DNA from: Planococcus citri
Taxonomy: Eukaryota; Arthropoda; Insecta; Hemiptera; Pseudococcidae
Direction: 5' to 3'
DNA length: 64,000 nt
NCBI RefSeq assembly: GCF_950023065.1
Contig: NC_088678.1
Location: forward strand, 14,870,580 to 14,934,579
The position numbers were made by a program, and so were the translations under genes. The first letter of the stretch is position 1, and each line of letters starts with the position of its first letter. This document shows positions 12,099 through 22,411 of this stretch, piece by piece. The notes beneath the pieces were generated by a model. That model was not told where the DNA came from. It made no database searches and was given only the letters and a program-made list of their open reading frames with translations.

Positions 12099-13357
12099 AT
12101 GCTTTCACAAAATATAATCACAAGGGGTATACGCAGTGGGGTACAGAGCGATTTTTACAATTTTTGATTTAGTGGTTTTGTAAAAGTCGCTGAAACATGA
12201 GACATGAGACATGAGCACATCGAGTACTGCATAAATCAGAATACACTTCACTTGAGTAAAAATATACGAAAATTATAAAATGTATAATACAAGCATGCCT
12301 GAGCTTTTTCAGGACTTTTCACTTTCAGTTGCACTAATATTTAAAGCTCATCTGAATAAATTTTACACATCATTTGTAATTTGGATGAAGTGCAATTTTT
12401 CTGATGATACAGTTTACATGACTAAAAGATTGAACACTTATAAAGGAATCATCATTAGTTACGAAAATTAATAACTAAGTATGTAAACAAGAATGCCTGA
12501 GCTTTTACAGAACTGTGGGCTGACAGCTACTCACACCTCTAAAGAACATCTGTATATATTTCACACATCATTCGTAATTAATTTGGATAGTGAAATTTTT
12601 GTATGATAATGCAGTTTACTCGACTAAAAGATTGGACACACATAAAGGAATCAGGATTAGTTATGACAATTAATAACCGTATAGACAAGAATGCCTAAGC
12701 TTTTTCGGAACTTTAAGCTGCCAGTTACCCATATACCTCTAAAACACATCTATATAAATTTCACACATCATTTGTAATTAATTTGGATAATGCAATTTTT
12801 GTACACTGATGCAGTTTCCTCCACTACACAATTGGGCACATCATCATCAATTAATCATGCAGCAATTTCACTATCCAAATTAATTACGAATGATGTGTGA
12901 AATATATACAGATGTGCTTTAGAGGTGTGAGTAGCTGTCAGCCTAAAGTTCTGTAAAAGCTCAGACATTCTTATTTACATAGTTATTAATTTTTGTAATT
13001 AATCATGATTCCTTTATGCGTGTTCAATCTTTCAGTCATGTAAACTGCATCATCAGACTTTCACTTCATCCAAATTACAAATGATGTGTAAAACTAAAAT
13101 TTATTCAGATGAGCTTTAGATATCAGTGCAACTGAAAGTGAAAAGTTCTGAAAAAGCTCAGGCATGCTTGTACGTATATACATTTTATAATTTTTGTATC
13201 TTTTTACTCAAGTGAAGTGTATTCTCATTTATGCAGGACTTGATGTGCTCACATCTCATGTTTCAGCAACTTTTATGAAACCACTTAATCAAAAATTGTA
13301 AAAATCGCTCTGTATCCCACTGCGTATACCTTTTGTGATTATATTTTGTGAAAGCAT
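12099..13357. mobile_element. Hairpin element with inverted arms made of ~190-bp tandem repeats
   Basis: Termini ATGCTTTCACAAAATATAAT and its complement enclose arms of about 490-510 bp (12099-12610 and 12865-13357) that match closely in inverted orientation. Within the arms a unit of about 190 bp starting near GCCTGAGCTTTT repeats: three units on the left strand (near 12295, 12492 and 12690) and two inverted on the right. Comparison with the uninterrupted right arm of the outer element shows insertion at TTAAT/GTGTC with an apparent AT duplication. Confidence 0.65.
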
Positions 13358-13408
13358 ATGTGTCATTCCGCAGGTAATGGGCCCATTTGGTTGTTATTGA
13401 GTTATTGG

Positions 13409-13424
13409 GGGGGGGGGGGGGGTG
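13409..13424 (+). repeat. Poly(G) run
   Basis: A run of about 16 consecutive G between TATT and TGAAGTAG; likely length-unstable. Confidence 0.8.
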
Positions 13425-14852
13425 AAGTAGACCTTCGGAGCAATTACATGAGCTGAATAGAAGCCTAAAAAGTGCAAAAAAAACTCCAAAAAAATCCATA
13501 ATTAAAAATTTTAAAAGCTCAACTTTTGAGAAAATTGTCTTCAAAGTCTTTTTTCTGAAAAAAGCTGAGATTTCATGTAATCCCAAAACCTTCATACCTA
13601 AAATTTAAGATTATTGTTTCTGATGTCAAATATTACTACCCACCTGCAATAGCGATTTTTTTTAATCACTCAATCTCCCGCACAACAATTGTCAATGTTG
13701 ACATTTACATCGACTACGTTTTTTTCCAACATAATGATGGAAAAGTGATCAATTAATTATGTAGTAGGAATCTTCTGTCCGTTCAAGAGACAGGTAAATG
13801 AAAAGTTTTGAAATTTTCTCATTATTTCTGATACCTTGACATGCCATCTTGACATGTAGATGTAAAATTTGATGCTTGAAATTTATATCTACAACTATGT
13901 CGACCAATTTTTCAGAATTAAAATTTTTGTTTTAGTGTTTGAAAGTTCAGTAAACATTCAAGAATGTGATCTTGTTCAATGAGGAAAACAAATTTTTTTG
14001 GGCATTGATGAAATTATTCACTTTTCTACAGTTTGGAGTTGTAGATGATATGATGTTGATATTGTGCATGTAATTGTTGATGTCGAATTTCACATCAACA
14101 TTAACATCGACATGTCTACATGAAAGTGGATTAGTTTAGTACTCTTGGATAAAGTATTGCACCATCTTTGATAATTATAAAGAATTTTTGTTCAACTTTT
14201 TGATTATACAGAGTTTTCTTCTGTACTTCTTTAGAAGTGGACTTTGCATCGATGCCGTTTTCAGCACAAGCAATAGTCACATCAGAGGAAATTATTTTTG
14301 GAAAAAAATTTTAAACTTTTAAACTCAAATTTTATAATTGAGGATCTCATTGCAAAAGTAGCCCTTGTCACATGAACTTTTAGACCCTTTTCACTCGATT
14401 GCACCTATTGCCAACTGCGGAGATCATGTTGTAATGATGAAATGACCGTCAACTTGGTCTACATTGAGTAGCCCTGAGAGGAATTGCTTTATAGAGTTTA
14501 CATTCATGATACTGCGTACGCTCAAGGGAGAGCTTTAGAGATTGCATAGGTTCATAGGTTCATGTGACAAGGGCTACTTTTGCAATGAGCTCCTCAATTT
14601 TACAAAGCAGGAGGTCGGCATAAACTTTGACGTGAATGTTGATCCATCCACATCCGTCACTTTTGGATGCCCCATGTCGATGTGAATTTTGACCCTGTGT
14701 TGAGCCAATTGTCGACACGAATGTAGATCAACATCAGTTGACAATTACATCGACAATTAGCTCAACACAGGGTTGAAATTCGCATCGACATGTGGCATCC
14801 AAAAGTGACGGATGTGGATGGGTCGACATTCACATCAAAATTAGCATGGTCA

Positions 14853-16379
14853 CCCATGCAGAAAAATAGTACTACTGAAGTAATACTAAAAGCAGTACTA
14901 CTTTCAGTAGTACTAAATTGAGCAATTCAGTTTTACTGGCAGTACTACTAAGAAGTATTATTGTAGTACTACTGAGAAAGTATTACTGCAGTACTACTAG
15001 GACATATTACTGTAGTACTACTCAAAAGAACTGTACCTAGTACTACATTTTAACATTTTTAAATTAATTTTTAAAAATATTGAGTACATTTGGCACAATT
15101 TATGTTGTCAGTAATCGTTTTACATTTTATCTATCAAATCATTAATTCATATACCATCCAATTCCATTAACGAAAATTTCCTACCTAACCTGAGATTCGA
15201 ACCTGCGACCCTACGTTCCTAACTGCCTAACCTTAACCACTAGACTATGGGGACTTCAATGGATATATCACATTTTGAACAATATAAGCATTTTACCTTA
15301 TTATTCTGAAATATTTCCTTTTTTTTTTAAAAAATTGCAGTACATTATTAGTAAGGCAATTGTTTTAATGATATCGTATATTTTTTTGCTGCACCAAATA
15401 GCGCAGATAGCAATTTTCTTTACGTTTTGTCAGTTTCATGCAATTTTGAGACAAATGATGACACTTTATAGCGCATTTTTTCGCATATTTTTGGAATAAA
15501 TAAATGCAAATGCTTATTTTAGTTTAAAAAAACGTTGATTTTGAAGTTTTTTCAGGTTGTTACAGCTTTTTTGCGGGAGAAAAACAGCAAAAATCAGTTT
15601 GAAAAATGGGGAAAAACAAAAATTTTGAAATTGTTAATACAAAAAACTGAATGTTTATTTTTTTTTATAGCCTATATGAAAATTAAAAACGATGATCGAT
15701 GCATTTGTGTTTTAAAAAAAATTAATGTTTGACGGTTTTTTAGGTTTTCTGATAGCTCATTGAAAATACATAGGTAACTACATTTTGATACCTACCCATG
15801 ATGGAGCAGTTTTATAGCACTTATTTCTGCAGTCTTTGGTTTCTTAGCACAATAATATTAATGTGATGCCTTTTTTTTTTTTTTTTTTTATAGATTGTAT
15901 AATCACTTATTATGAGCGTTTTTTTTTGCTGTTTTTCGAGCATACAGAAATTATAGAAATAATTGCCGTATTTATTAGCTACTTAATTTTTTAAATTTCA
16001 GAAAAAACGTGTGCTGGGCAGGTATAATTGAAATTCAAACTCACATACCTATTTTTAACAAATAAGTTTATGCTTGAACATAGACCATAAAATGAGAAAT
16101 TTGTCTAAAGTAGTATTTAGAATGGTACTATAGTACTACTTGATACCACAATACCGAAGTAGTACTGAATAGTCTTACCTAAAGTAGTACTGGAATAGTA
16201 CTATCGCATTACTTGGTATCCCAATACTGAAGTACTACTGAATAGTTATACAGAAGTAGTACTGAAGTAATACTAAGTACTACTTAGTTCTATAGTACTG
16301 AATTAGTACTCAATAGTTTTACAGAAATAGTACTGAAATAGTACTATAGTACTACTCATCTATGATTTTCTTGCATGGG
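14853..16379. mobile_element. AGTACT-rich DNA transposon with CCCATGCA termini
   Basis: The termini CCCATGCAGAAAA and TTTTCTTGCATGGG are inverted and flanked by CA (14851-14852 and 16380-16381). Copy 1 of the host element (near 8650) shows the uninterrupted site with a single CA. Both subterminal regions (14868-15050 and 16110-16360) are dense arrays of AGTACTACT-like motifs. The middle is AT-rich, without a transposase frame, and contains a tRNA-like stretch near 15185-15256. Confidence 0.65.
15185..15256 (-). repeat. tRNA-derived sequence
   Basis: On the minus strand a TAGTCTAGTGGTTAAG A-box is followed about 40 bp later by GGTTCGAATCTC, a B-box. The acceptor stem does not close well, so this is scored as a SINE or tRNA relic inside the AGTACT element. 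Confidence 0.45.
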
Positions 16380-16574
16380 CATTGTTGTACGGGCTTTTCA
16401 TGTTTTTGAGTATTTCAAGCCTGAAAAACAACGATTAATATACATATTAAAATTTTGCATAAAAATTCATTACTCTGTTCAAAAGCAAAAAAAAATTATT
16501 AAATTACATTTTCTGTCAAAATTCAACTTGTAAAAATAAAAATTGTAAAAAAATTTGTTTTTTAATTTCTTTTT

Positions 16575-16648
16575 GAGGTGCGATTTGAACCTATATATCT
16601 CCTGCTCCGAAATCCAGTGTGTCACATGGCTAGCGCTGCACCTAGGTA
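16575..16648 (-). repeat. Weak tRNA-like sequence
   Basis: The minus strand reads TGCAGCGCTAGCCATGTGACA, then GGTTCAAATCGCACC, reminiscent of A and B boxes of a tRNA. The flanks do not pair into a clear acceptor stem. Confidence 0.3.
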
Positions 16649-17194
16649 AAATGTGTTTGTGAAGGGTATACATGTTGCAACTGGCGACTAGAAATGAATT
16701 TACTGCAAAAAAAACAAAATCAACCAAATGGGCCCTTCTTGGAAAAACTTTAGTTCTATTTTTCTCCACTTGGGGCGCACCTGCGGCCTTGATACTTCAA
16801 CACGTGATAGTCGGATATGTTCTACATCGAAATCCATCAAACCCGCGATTATCGATTCTCTCAACTTTTTCACTAAAAACACATTATCTCGATAAATAGA
16901 AACGGCCAAATGGGCCCTTTACCTGCAGAATGACACATTAACAAATTCATAAAATTAAGAATGGAGGACATTGGCCCGTATTTTACCTCAACTTTTTCAC
17001 ATTTATACCCCACCAAAAATGGGACGGGGCTCGTCAAGGATTTGCTTTCAATAATTAGATGCATGGAATGTGATTATATAAGATTACCTCAAATTTGGGC
17101 CAATTAGGTATTTTGCTCTTTCATAATTTACAAACATTTGAAAAAATCGACCCTTCATTTACGAAATAGTTTTGAGGGGCAGGGGGGCATACTA

Positions 17195-18118
17195 GGGGAG
17201 ATTGTTGTACCCCGGACCTGTTGTACCAGGGACCTTTCCCTCACTAACGCCACTTGCGGAATTTGGACCCCACTACGTTTTAAAGCATCACTAGGGTATG
17301 CCACAAAATGAACTATAGGCGATAAGGTTTTCATTTGAAAATTTTGCACACGATTATCACGTTTTAAAACGAAAAATTACATTTTGCCATGTTTTGTGAA
17401 CTCATTTTGACCTGTTGTTTATTTGAAATTTGTCAAAGCAATTAGTGCAACGTGTAGCTACACCATCCAAGTGTAAGTACACATATTCACTTTTTGGAAA
17501 AATATTGTGTGAAATTTTGTAGAAATTTTTTTCTAAATTTTGGGAGGTCTTGTACCTGGGACCAAATTTGATCGTGTACCACGGACCGCAATTTTTTCAT
17601 CTAATTTTCACGAATTTTGATACTTTTTCAGATGCCAGGATGCCCTTTACACAGTTTTTACATTGTAGCATCTGAAAACGTTTCAAAATTTATTTGAAAT
17701 TGGTGGAAATTTGAGGAAAAATCTATGGTCCGTGGTACAACATGACAAACTTATGAAATTTTTAAAAAAAAATCTGCAAAATTTTATATGATCTTATTGT
17801 AAAAAGTAAATATGCATAATGAATGTCTATGAGCCATACGTAAACTTTATGCCTTCACGGCCAACTTTTAGGCATTTTCCAGGGTAAATTTCCTTTTGGT
17901 CCTTGGTACACGACCCGTTGTACCATGGACCAAAAAAAAGTGACTTTTTAAAAAAATTCTGGAGGGGAGGGGAATGAGTTTTGAACAAATGTGAATATCT
18001 CGTTTTTTTTGTAAAAGACCATTCTTTGATGCACCCTATTCACATTTTCAAAAATAATTAATGGGTGGAGTCCATTCCCAAAAAACGAAAAATCGGTCCC
18101 TGGTACAACAATCTCCCC
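17195..18118. mobile_element. TA-flanked element with GGGGAGATTGTTGTACC termini
   Basis: The 17-bp inverted termini GGGGAGATTGTTGTACC/GGTACAACAATCTCCCC are flanked by TA (17193-17194 and 18119-18120). The opposite arm of the surrounding inverted repeat (near 11845) shows the empty site with one TA, which fits a Tc1/mariner-type insertion. The interior repeats TTGTACC..GGACC and GGTCC..GGTACAAC several times on both strands. No transposase frame, so non-autonomous. Confidence 0.75.
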
Positions 18119-18220
18119 TACACATTAAAGTGATATTCATGCAAGTCTGAAGTCCCATTCAACAAATTGAAAGCATTTTTTCTGATCACTTCCAGTTTGG
18201 TTCAGGCTTTGAAGGGTTAA

Positions 18221-19625
18221 AAAATGTTACCTACACGAATTCTGCAGTCTTCGTTTCATGTTCCAGTTACATTTAAAAAATTCGATAAACACCACAGCCA
18301 CATTCGAGCATGGTTTTCTCTTTATTAATTGTATTACCACGAGCGGGTTGAAGTTTCATTTCAGCACCACACATCGACTCACCTCCACCACCTCCTCCTC
18401 CTGCACCATCACCAGTAAGAAGAGTAAAGGAAATGAACAAGGCTGCCTCGCAGAAACGACGATAAAAAATTAACCACGTACTACTTCGTTTCCCTTATTT
18501 CCTTTCCATTACGTTTGTTGATTTCTTTCGGGTTCTTTGCCTCGGCTCTTTCATCTTCAGTCGAAGCTCGTTTGAAAAATCAGTTCCTAAGTTCCAGTTC
18601 GTTTAAACTACATACGAGTTCGTGTCTGTAGGTTTCGATCGGAGTGGGTGAAAAATAAAGGGTATAAGGATAGACTCTATAGCTAGTTGAAATTTCACGT
18701 AGATTACACTGGTAACTTGTAAAACTTTCCAATTAGTCGGGGTAACATTGTTGTCGTTAAGTACAAAAATACACACGTACTCGTCCCTAGGCTCCGCGTC
18801 CGGGTCTCTTTGCTATGGATGTTTGCAAAACATGACGAGAAAGTGATGCGTGACGTTTTAAAGCACTCCGTGATCTCTGTTTGTCTCTGTCTCTTTCGCA
18901 ATCTACTCGTCGACTCGTCGTAGCAAATACGTTGTCTGGTAAAATTTCATCAAAAGGAATAGAATATTAGTACGATAAAACAATATAAATTAGCGTACAA
19001 AACTGTATCACAGGAAGATAGTCGTTAGTTTAGTAAAGTAAATTTTCAAATGCAAAACGGTTCGCAAAGTACACGGTAACTCTTAAATTATTCCAGTTGA
19101 GCCAGATGGGACTTTACAAGCGAGAAGCCGAGACTCGGCTAAAGTGCCCTACCGCAAAATGTACTTCAAATTATGCAAATCAAAACTAACTTTAGATAAG
19201 GTTTGCAAAGTTTGAAACAAACAAGAACAAACAGGCGACAAGAATGCGCTATAGCGAAATTTATTCCGCTCCGTGTGTCGTCTGTGTGCGCGCGTATTAA
19301 AAACCATCATCATCCTAGTCATCCTCCTGGTCCTTACAGTATATAATTATACAGGGTGTCCTGTCGAATGACTGATATAGGTATCTATATTTTGAGGTTT
19401 GGTATAATTGAGTGCAAAGTAGGTACATAATGTAAGAAAGGGCAAAGAATTTTTTAAAGTAGGTGTATTTTTAATTTTAATTTTTTATAAAATTCACACT
19501 AACCTTTTTTGCATTATTTTCATAATGAACCATCTGTGCTACAAATTTTTGAAAACCAAATGGAAAAAATTAATTAACCATAATTATTTTGATTCATTAT
19601 TAAAAAGCAAAAGAATGAATTTACA
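18221..19625. other. No gene recognised; probable unique host DNA
   Basis: Mixed-composition sequence with CT-rich stretches (about 18370-18410) and a GTGTGCGCGCG tract near 19282. The phrase ACAGGGTGTCC near 19352 resembles the ends of some insect repeats, but no partner end was found. No credible coding frame. Confidence 0.35.
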
Positions 19626-19629
19626 ATAG

Positions 19630-19705
19630 ATGGTTAGCTCCGCATGAACAAAGATAATGGCGTCTAGGATCCTAAGGAGTATAATTTTTTGAGCAATCCT
19701 TCGGG
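19630..19705 (-). pseudogene. 3' remnant of a further AAA-ATPase-like gene copy
   Basis: The stretch with TTAGCTCC..ATG..CAAAGATAATGGCGTCTA and then ATAATTTTTTGAGCAATCCTT matches the 3' flank and last codons of copy 2 (30205-30305) and resembles those of copies 4 and 6 (CAAAAATAATGGCGCCCATG). The match stops at the terminal codons, where a TGGAGGCTCCA-family repeat begins, so only the 3' end survives. Confidence 0.5.
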
Positions 19706-20890
19706 GGGCTCGCATAAGGATCACTTGCCACCCCCCGCCAAGGCCCTCCGGGACAACTTTTTTCTTAAAGGAGGGGAGTCCTAAGGAACATTTCTAGCCC
19801 TTGTCCTATTTTGATCGACTGGTCAGCCAAAATCGCAGATTTTGCATTCCAACACAAGACTTGCACGAAATTTTTCAAACCGTACAAAGGTAGATCGAAA
19901 GATCGAGCAAAAATTTATCACCTGTCAAAATTTCAAGTCCTAAAATGCCTTTTTCGATTTTTGGTGAATTTTCAAAAATCAAATCTTGGCTAAAATGTGA
20001 GAAAAAAATCAAAATTTTACCAAATTAACCTAGAAAGCTGAAATTTGGGAAATACCCTATAGCCGAAATTAATTCTGTAAACTAATTTCAATAAGCTATG
20101 AAGTCGACTGCAGGTGAATTTCAAGTCGTTTTGGAACCTCCAGCGATTTTTTGAAAATTACTGGAGCCTCCAGTACATTTTTGAAGCTCGAAATTTCCCC
20201 AAAATTTCATCAAATGGGGGTAGCAAGCCGAAATTTACTCTGAAAACTAATTTCAATACAATAATATGAAGTCGACTGCATGGTGGTTTCAAACGGTTTT
20301 GAAGCTTCCAGCTACTTCTTCGGAATTTCTATTCTCCTGAAAACGCCCTAAAACCTTTCAAAATGTCATCTGGAGGCTCCAAAATTACTTGAACCAGCTT
20401 GAAGTCATCTTCAGAGGGTGTTAAAATTGGAGTGTATAGTTCATTTTAGCATTTCATCTCCATTTTGATGAAAATTTCAAATTTCAAAAATTTACTGGAG
20501 ACTCCAGTAATTTTCAAAAAATCGCTGGAGGCTCCAAAACGACTTGAAATTCACCTGCAATCGACTTCATAGCTTATTGAAATTGGTTTGTGAAATTAAT
20601 TTCGGCTTTCCAACTCCATTTGATGAAATTTTGTGGAAATTTCGAGTTTCAAAAATCTGCTAGAGGCTCCAGAACTGCTCAAAACGGTTTGAAACAACTT
20701 TTGGTAATTTTAAATTATGGGGAGGGAGTTCAATTTTATGAATTTTATCGAATTTTCTGCAGTTTTGACAAATCATCATTTAATTTTGAGAATTAAGCAG
20801 TCTGTGCAAAATTTTACCCAAATGAGACAAATATTTTTGAGCGATTTTCACAATCAGTTTCACAATTTTTATGTTACTTTCTTTGTGAAT
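19706..20890. repeat. TGGAGGCTCCA-family repeat forming a long hairpin, copy A
   Basis: Members of this dispersed family carry palindromes such as TGGAGGCTCCA and CTGGAGCCTCCAG between AAATTTC-rich text. Here arms near 20060-20215 and 20465-20620 are inverted copies sharing CTATGAAGTCGA, TTTCAAGTCGTTTTGGA and TTTGAAAATTACTGGAG. No coding sequence. Confidence 0.65.
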
Positions 20891-22150
20891 ATACACTTCT
20901 AGTTCTTGACTGAGTGTCGAGATCGTCAGAATTTTTACTTTGGTTTTTGGTCTTCGACCATTATTATTTCCTAATCTGTTGATTGATTAATAATTTTTAT
21001 AACCAACTAATCCACCTTAATTTTTCTTTGTTTCAGGTGAGTACAATTACTTTTCAAAAATGATAAGTAAGTAATTTTATAATGCTTATGAGAAAAGTTA
21101 TTTAAGTCACTTCTACACCTATGTCTTTTCATTTTAAAAAAATTCTGAAATCACGAAATTTGAAAATCAGCTGAAATAATTGTCCATCAGCCATCAGGTT
21201 CGAATTGAGGTGATCTGATTTTCCCAGTACGAATTTGGAGACAGTAGATCAAATTTCTGAGTTCACAAACGATTTTGATTTTTAAAGAATTTTTGAAAAA
21301 TTGTATTTGAGTCAGAAATGGAAAAAAATCACTTTTACCAAATCGACCAAAAATGCTGAAATTTGGTGTGTGCCTTGTTTCCGACCCTCCAAATCGATTG
21401 GAAACGGTTTCGAAGCATTTTGAGTGGTAGTTCTGGAGCACTATTGCAGATTTTTGAAAATTGAAATTTCCACAACATTTTACTCAATTGAGTTGTTTAA
21501 ATGAAATTTACTTATGACACCGTTTTTAATATGCTAAGTCGATTGGATGTGGTTTTAGGCTGTTCTGGAGCCTTCGAGTGTATTTTGGAAATTTTAGATT
21601 TCCTAAAAAGTGGTCTAAAAACGGTCCAAATTAACTGTGGCGTCTATTATTTTTTTTTTTAAATACTTGTACTTACAGGGTATCTAACAGGTTGTGAAAA
21701 ATAGTTAAAAAAAATAATAATTTAAAAAAAGTAGTGAATGTAGTCAAAATGGTAGTAAAAAATTGAAAAAATTCAAACGTGCATTTAAAACCTTTAAATT
21801 ACTGAAAAAAATTATTGAAATTAATTCGTACTTTGTATACAAATTTTCTTCCGATTTCAATTTTTTGAAAATTTTCCTGTGAAAAATTCGATTAATTTTC
21901 TTAATTTTTCAGGGGGTTGAGTGGAGAGGTTTCTAAAGACAGCTGGTAGTGAAAAAAGTAGTGAAAAAGTCGTGATTTTTTCAAACAAAATTCTATTACT
22001 TAGATATACGTACCATGATTGTGAATTGATCGATTTTTTTTTCAAATTCTGAAATGTAGGGTCTTGAGGACCCCTGTCGGACAAATCGAGGTCCTAGGTG
22101 CAAAAAACATTATTTTATCCATGTCAAAAAATCCATTACCTTCACAGCAG
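20890..22150. repeat. Duplicated block downstream of copy 1, matching the block downstream of copy 2
   Basis: This block is repeated in order at 26100-26234 and 28999-30030, where a Helentron-like element splits it. It marks a segmental duplication of the gene plus its 3' flank. At 21021-21038 it holds a T-rich tract and TTTCAG directly followed by GTGAGTAC. No coding sequence. Confidence 0.7.
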
Positions 22151-22411
22151 TTTTGAAAATTGATTTGATTTTGAGGAGAAGAATAGAAGAATCTTTGAGG
22201 GTAGCAACTGATAATTCATTTTTGAAAGAATTAAGCAGGTATGCAATATTTTTTTGAAATTTTACAGAAACAGAGAGTGGTTTCAAAACAATTTATCCGC
22301 GGTTTGGTATGGGTAGGTATAAATTTTGGTTAATAACTTGTAACTGTTTACCTGCACATTTTTCTCTGTCGCTAACCTTTAACCCTCAACGGATTTTTTT
22401 CCCAGTTTGCA

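Larger units (their letters stand above)
13677..16393. mobile_element. Non-autonomous element with internal palindrome, copy 2 (carrying an insertion)
   Basis: This is the second copy of the element at 7657-8673, in the same orientation. It starts CCCGCACAACAATTG and ends CATTGTTGTACGGG (inverted termini), flanked by CT at 13675-13676 and 16394-16395. About 14635-14840 forms a near-perfect palindrome with CCATCCACATCCGTCAC and its complement. A stretch near 14340-14590 is absent from copy 1. The element is interrupted at 14853-16379 by an AGTACT-rich element. Confidence 0.6.
11748..18220. mobile_element. Outer inverted-repeat element holding four or more nested insertions
   Basis: The left arm (11748-12098, continuing at 13360-13400) is the inverted copy of the right arm (16905-17194 plus 18119-18220). 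Both start TTAACCCTT..AAGGCCTGAAC-like and include TGGAAGTGATCAG, a GGTGGGG...CATTTT stretch and CCAAATGGGCCC. Each arm is itself interrupted by a younger element (12099-13357 on the left, 17195-18118 on the right), and because the other arm is uninterrupted there, the insertion points can be read directly. The middle contains the 13677-16393 element. No transposase gene survives. Confidence 0.6.

Noticed and set aside
18258..18473. Short plus-strand frame rich in Thr and Ser
   Set aside because: It arises from a CACCTCC/CT-rich simple-sequence stretch and has no splice or homology support.
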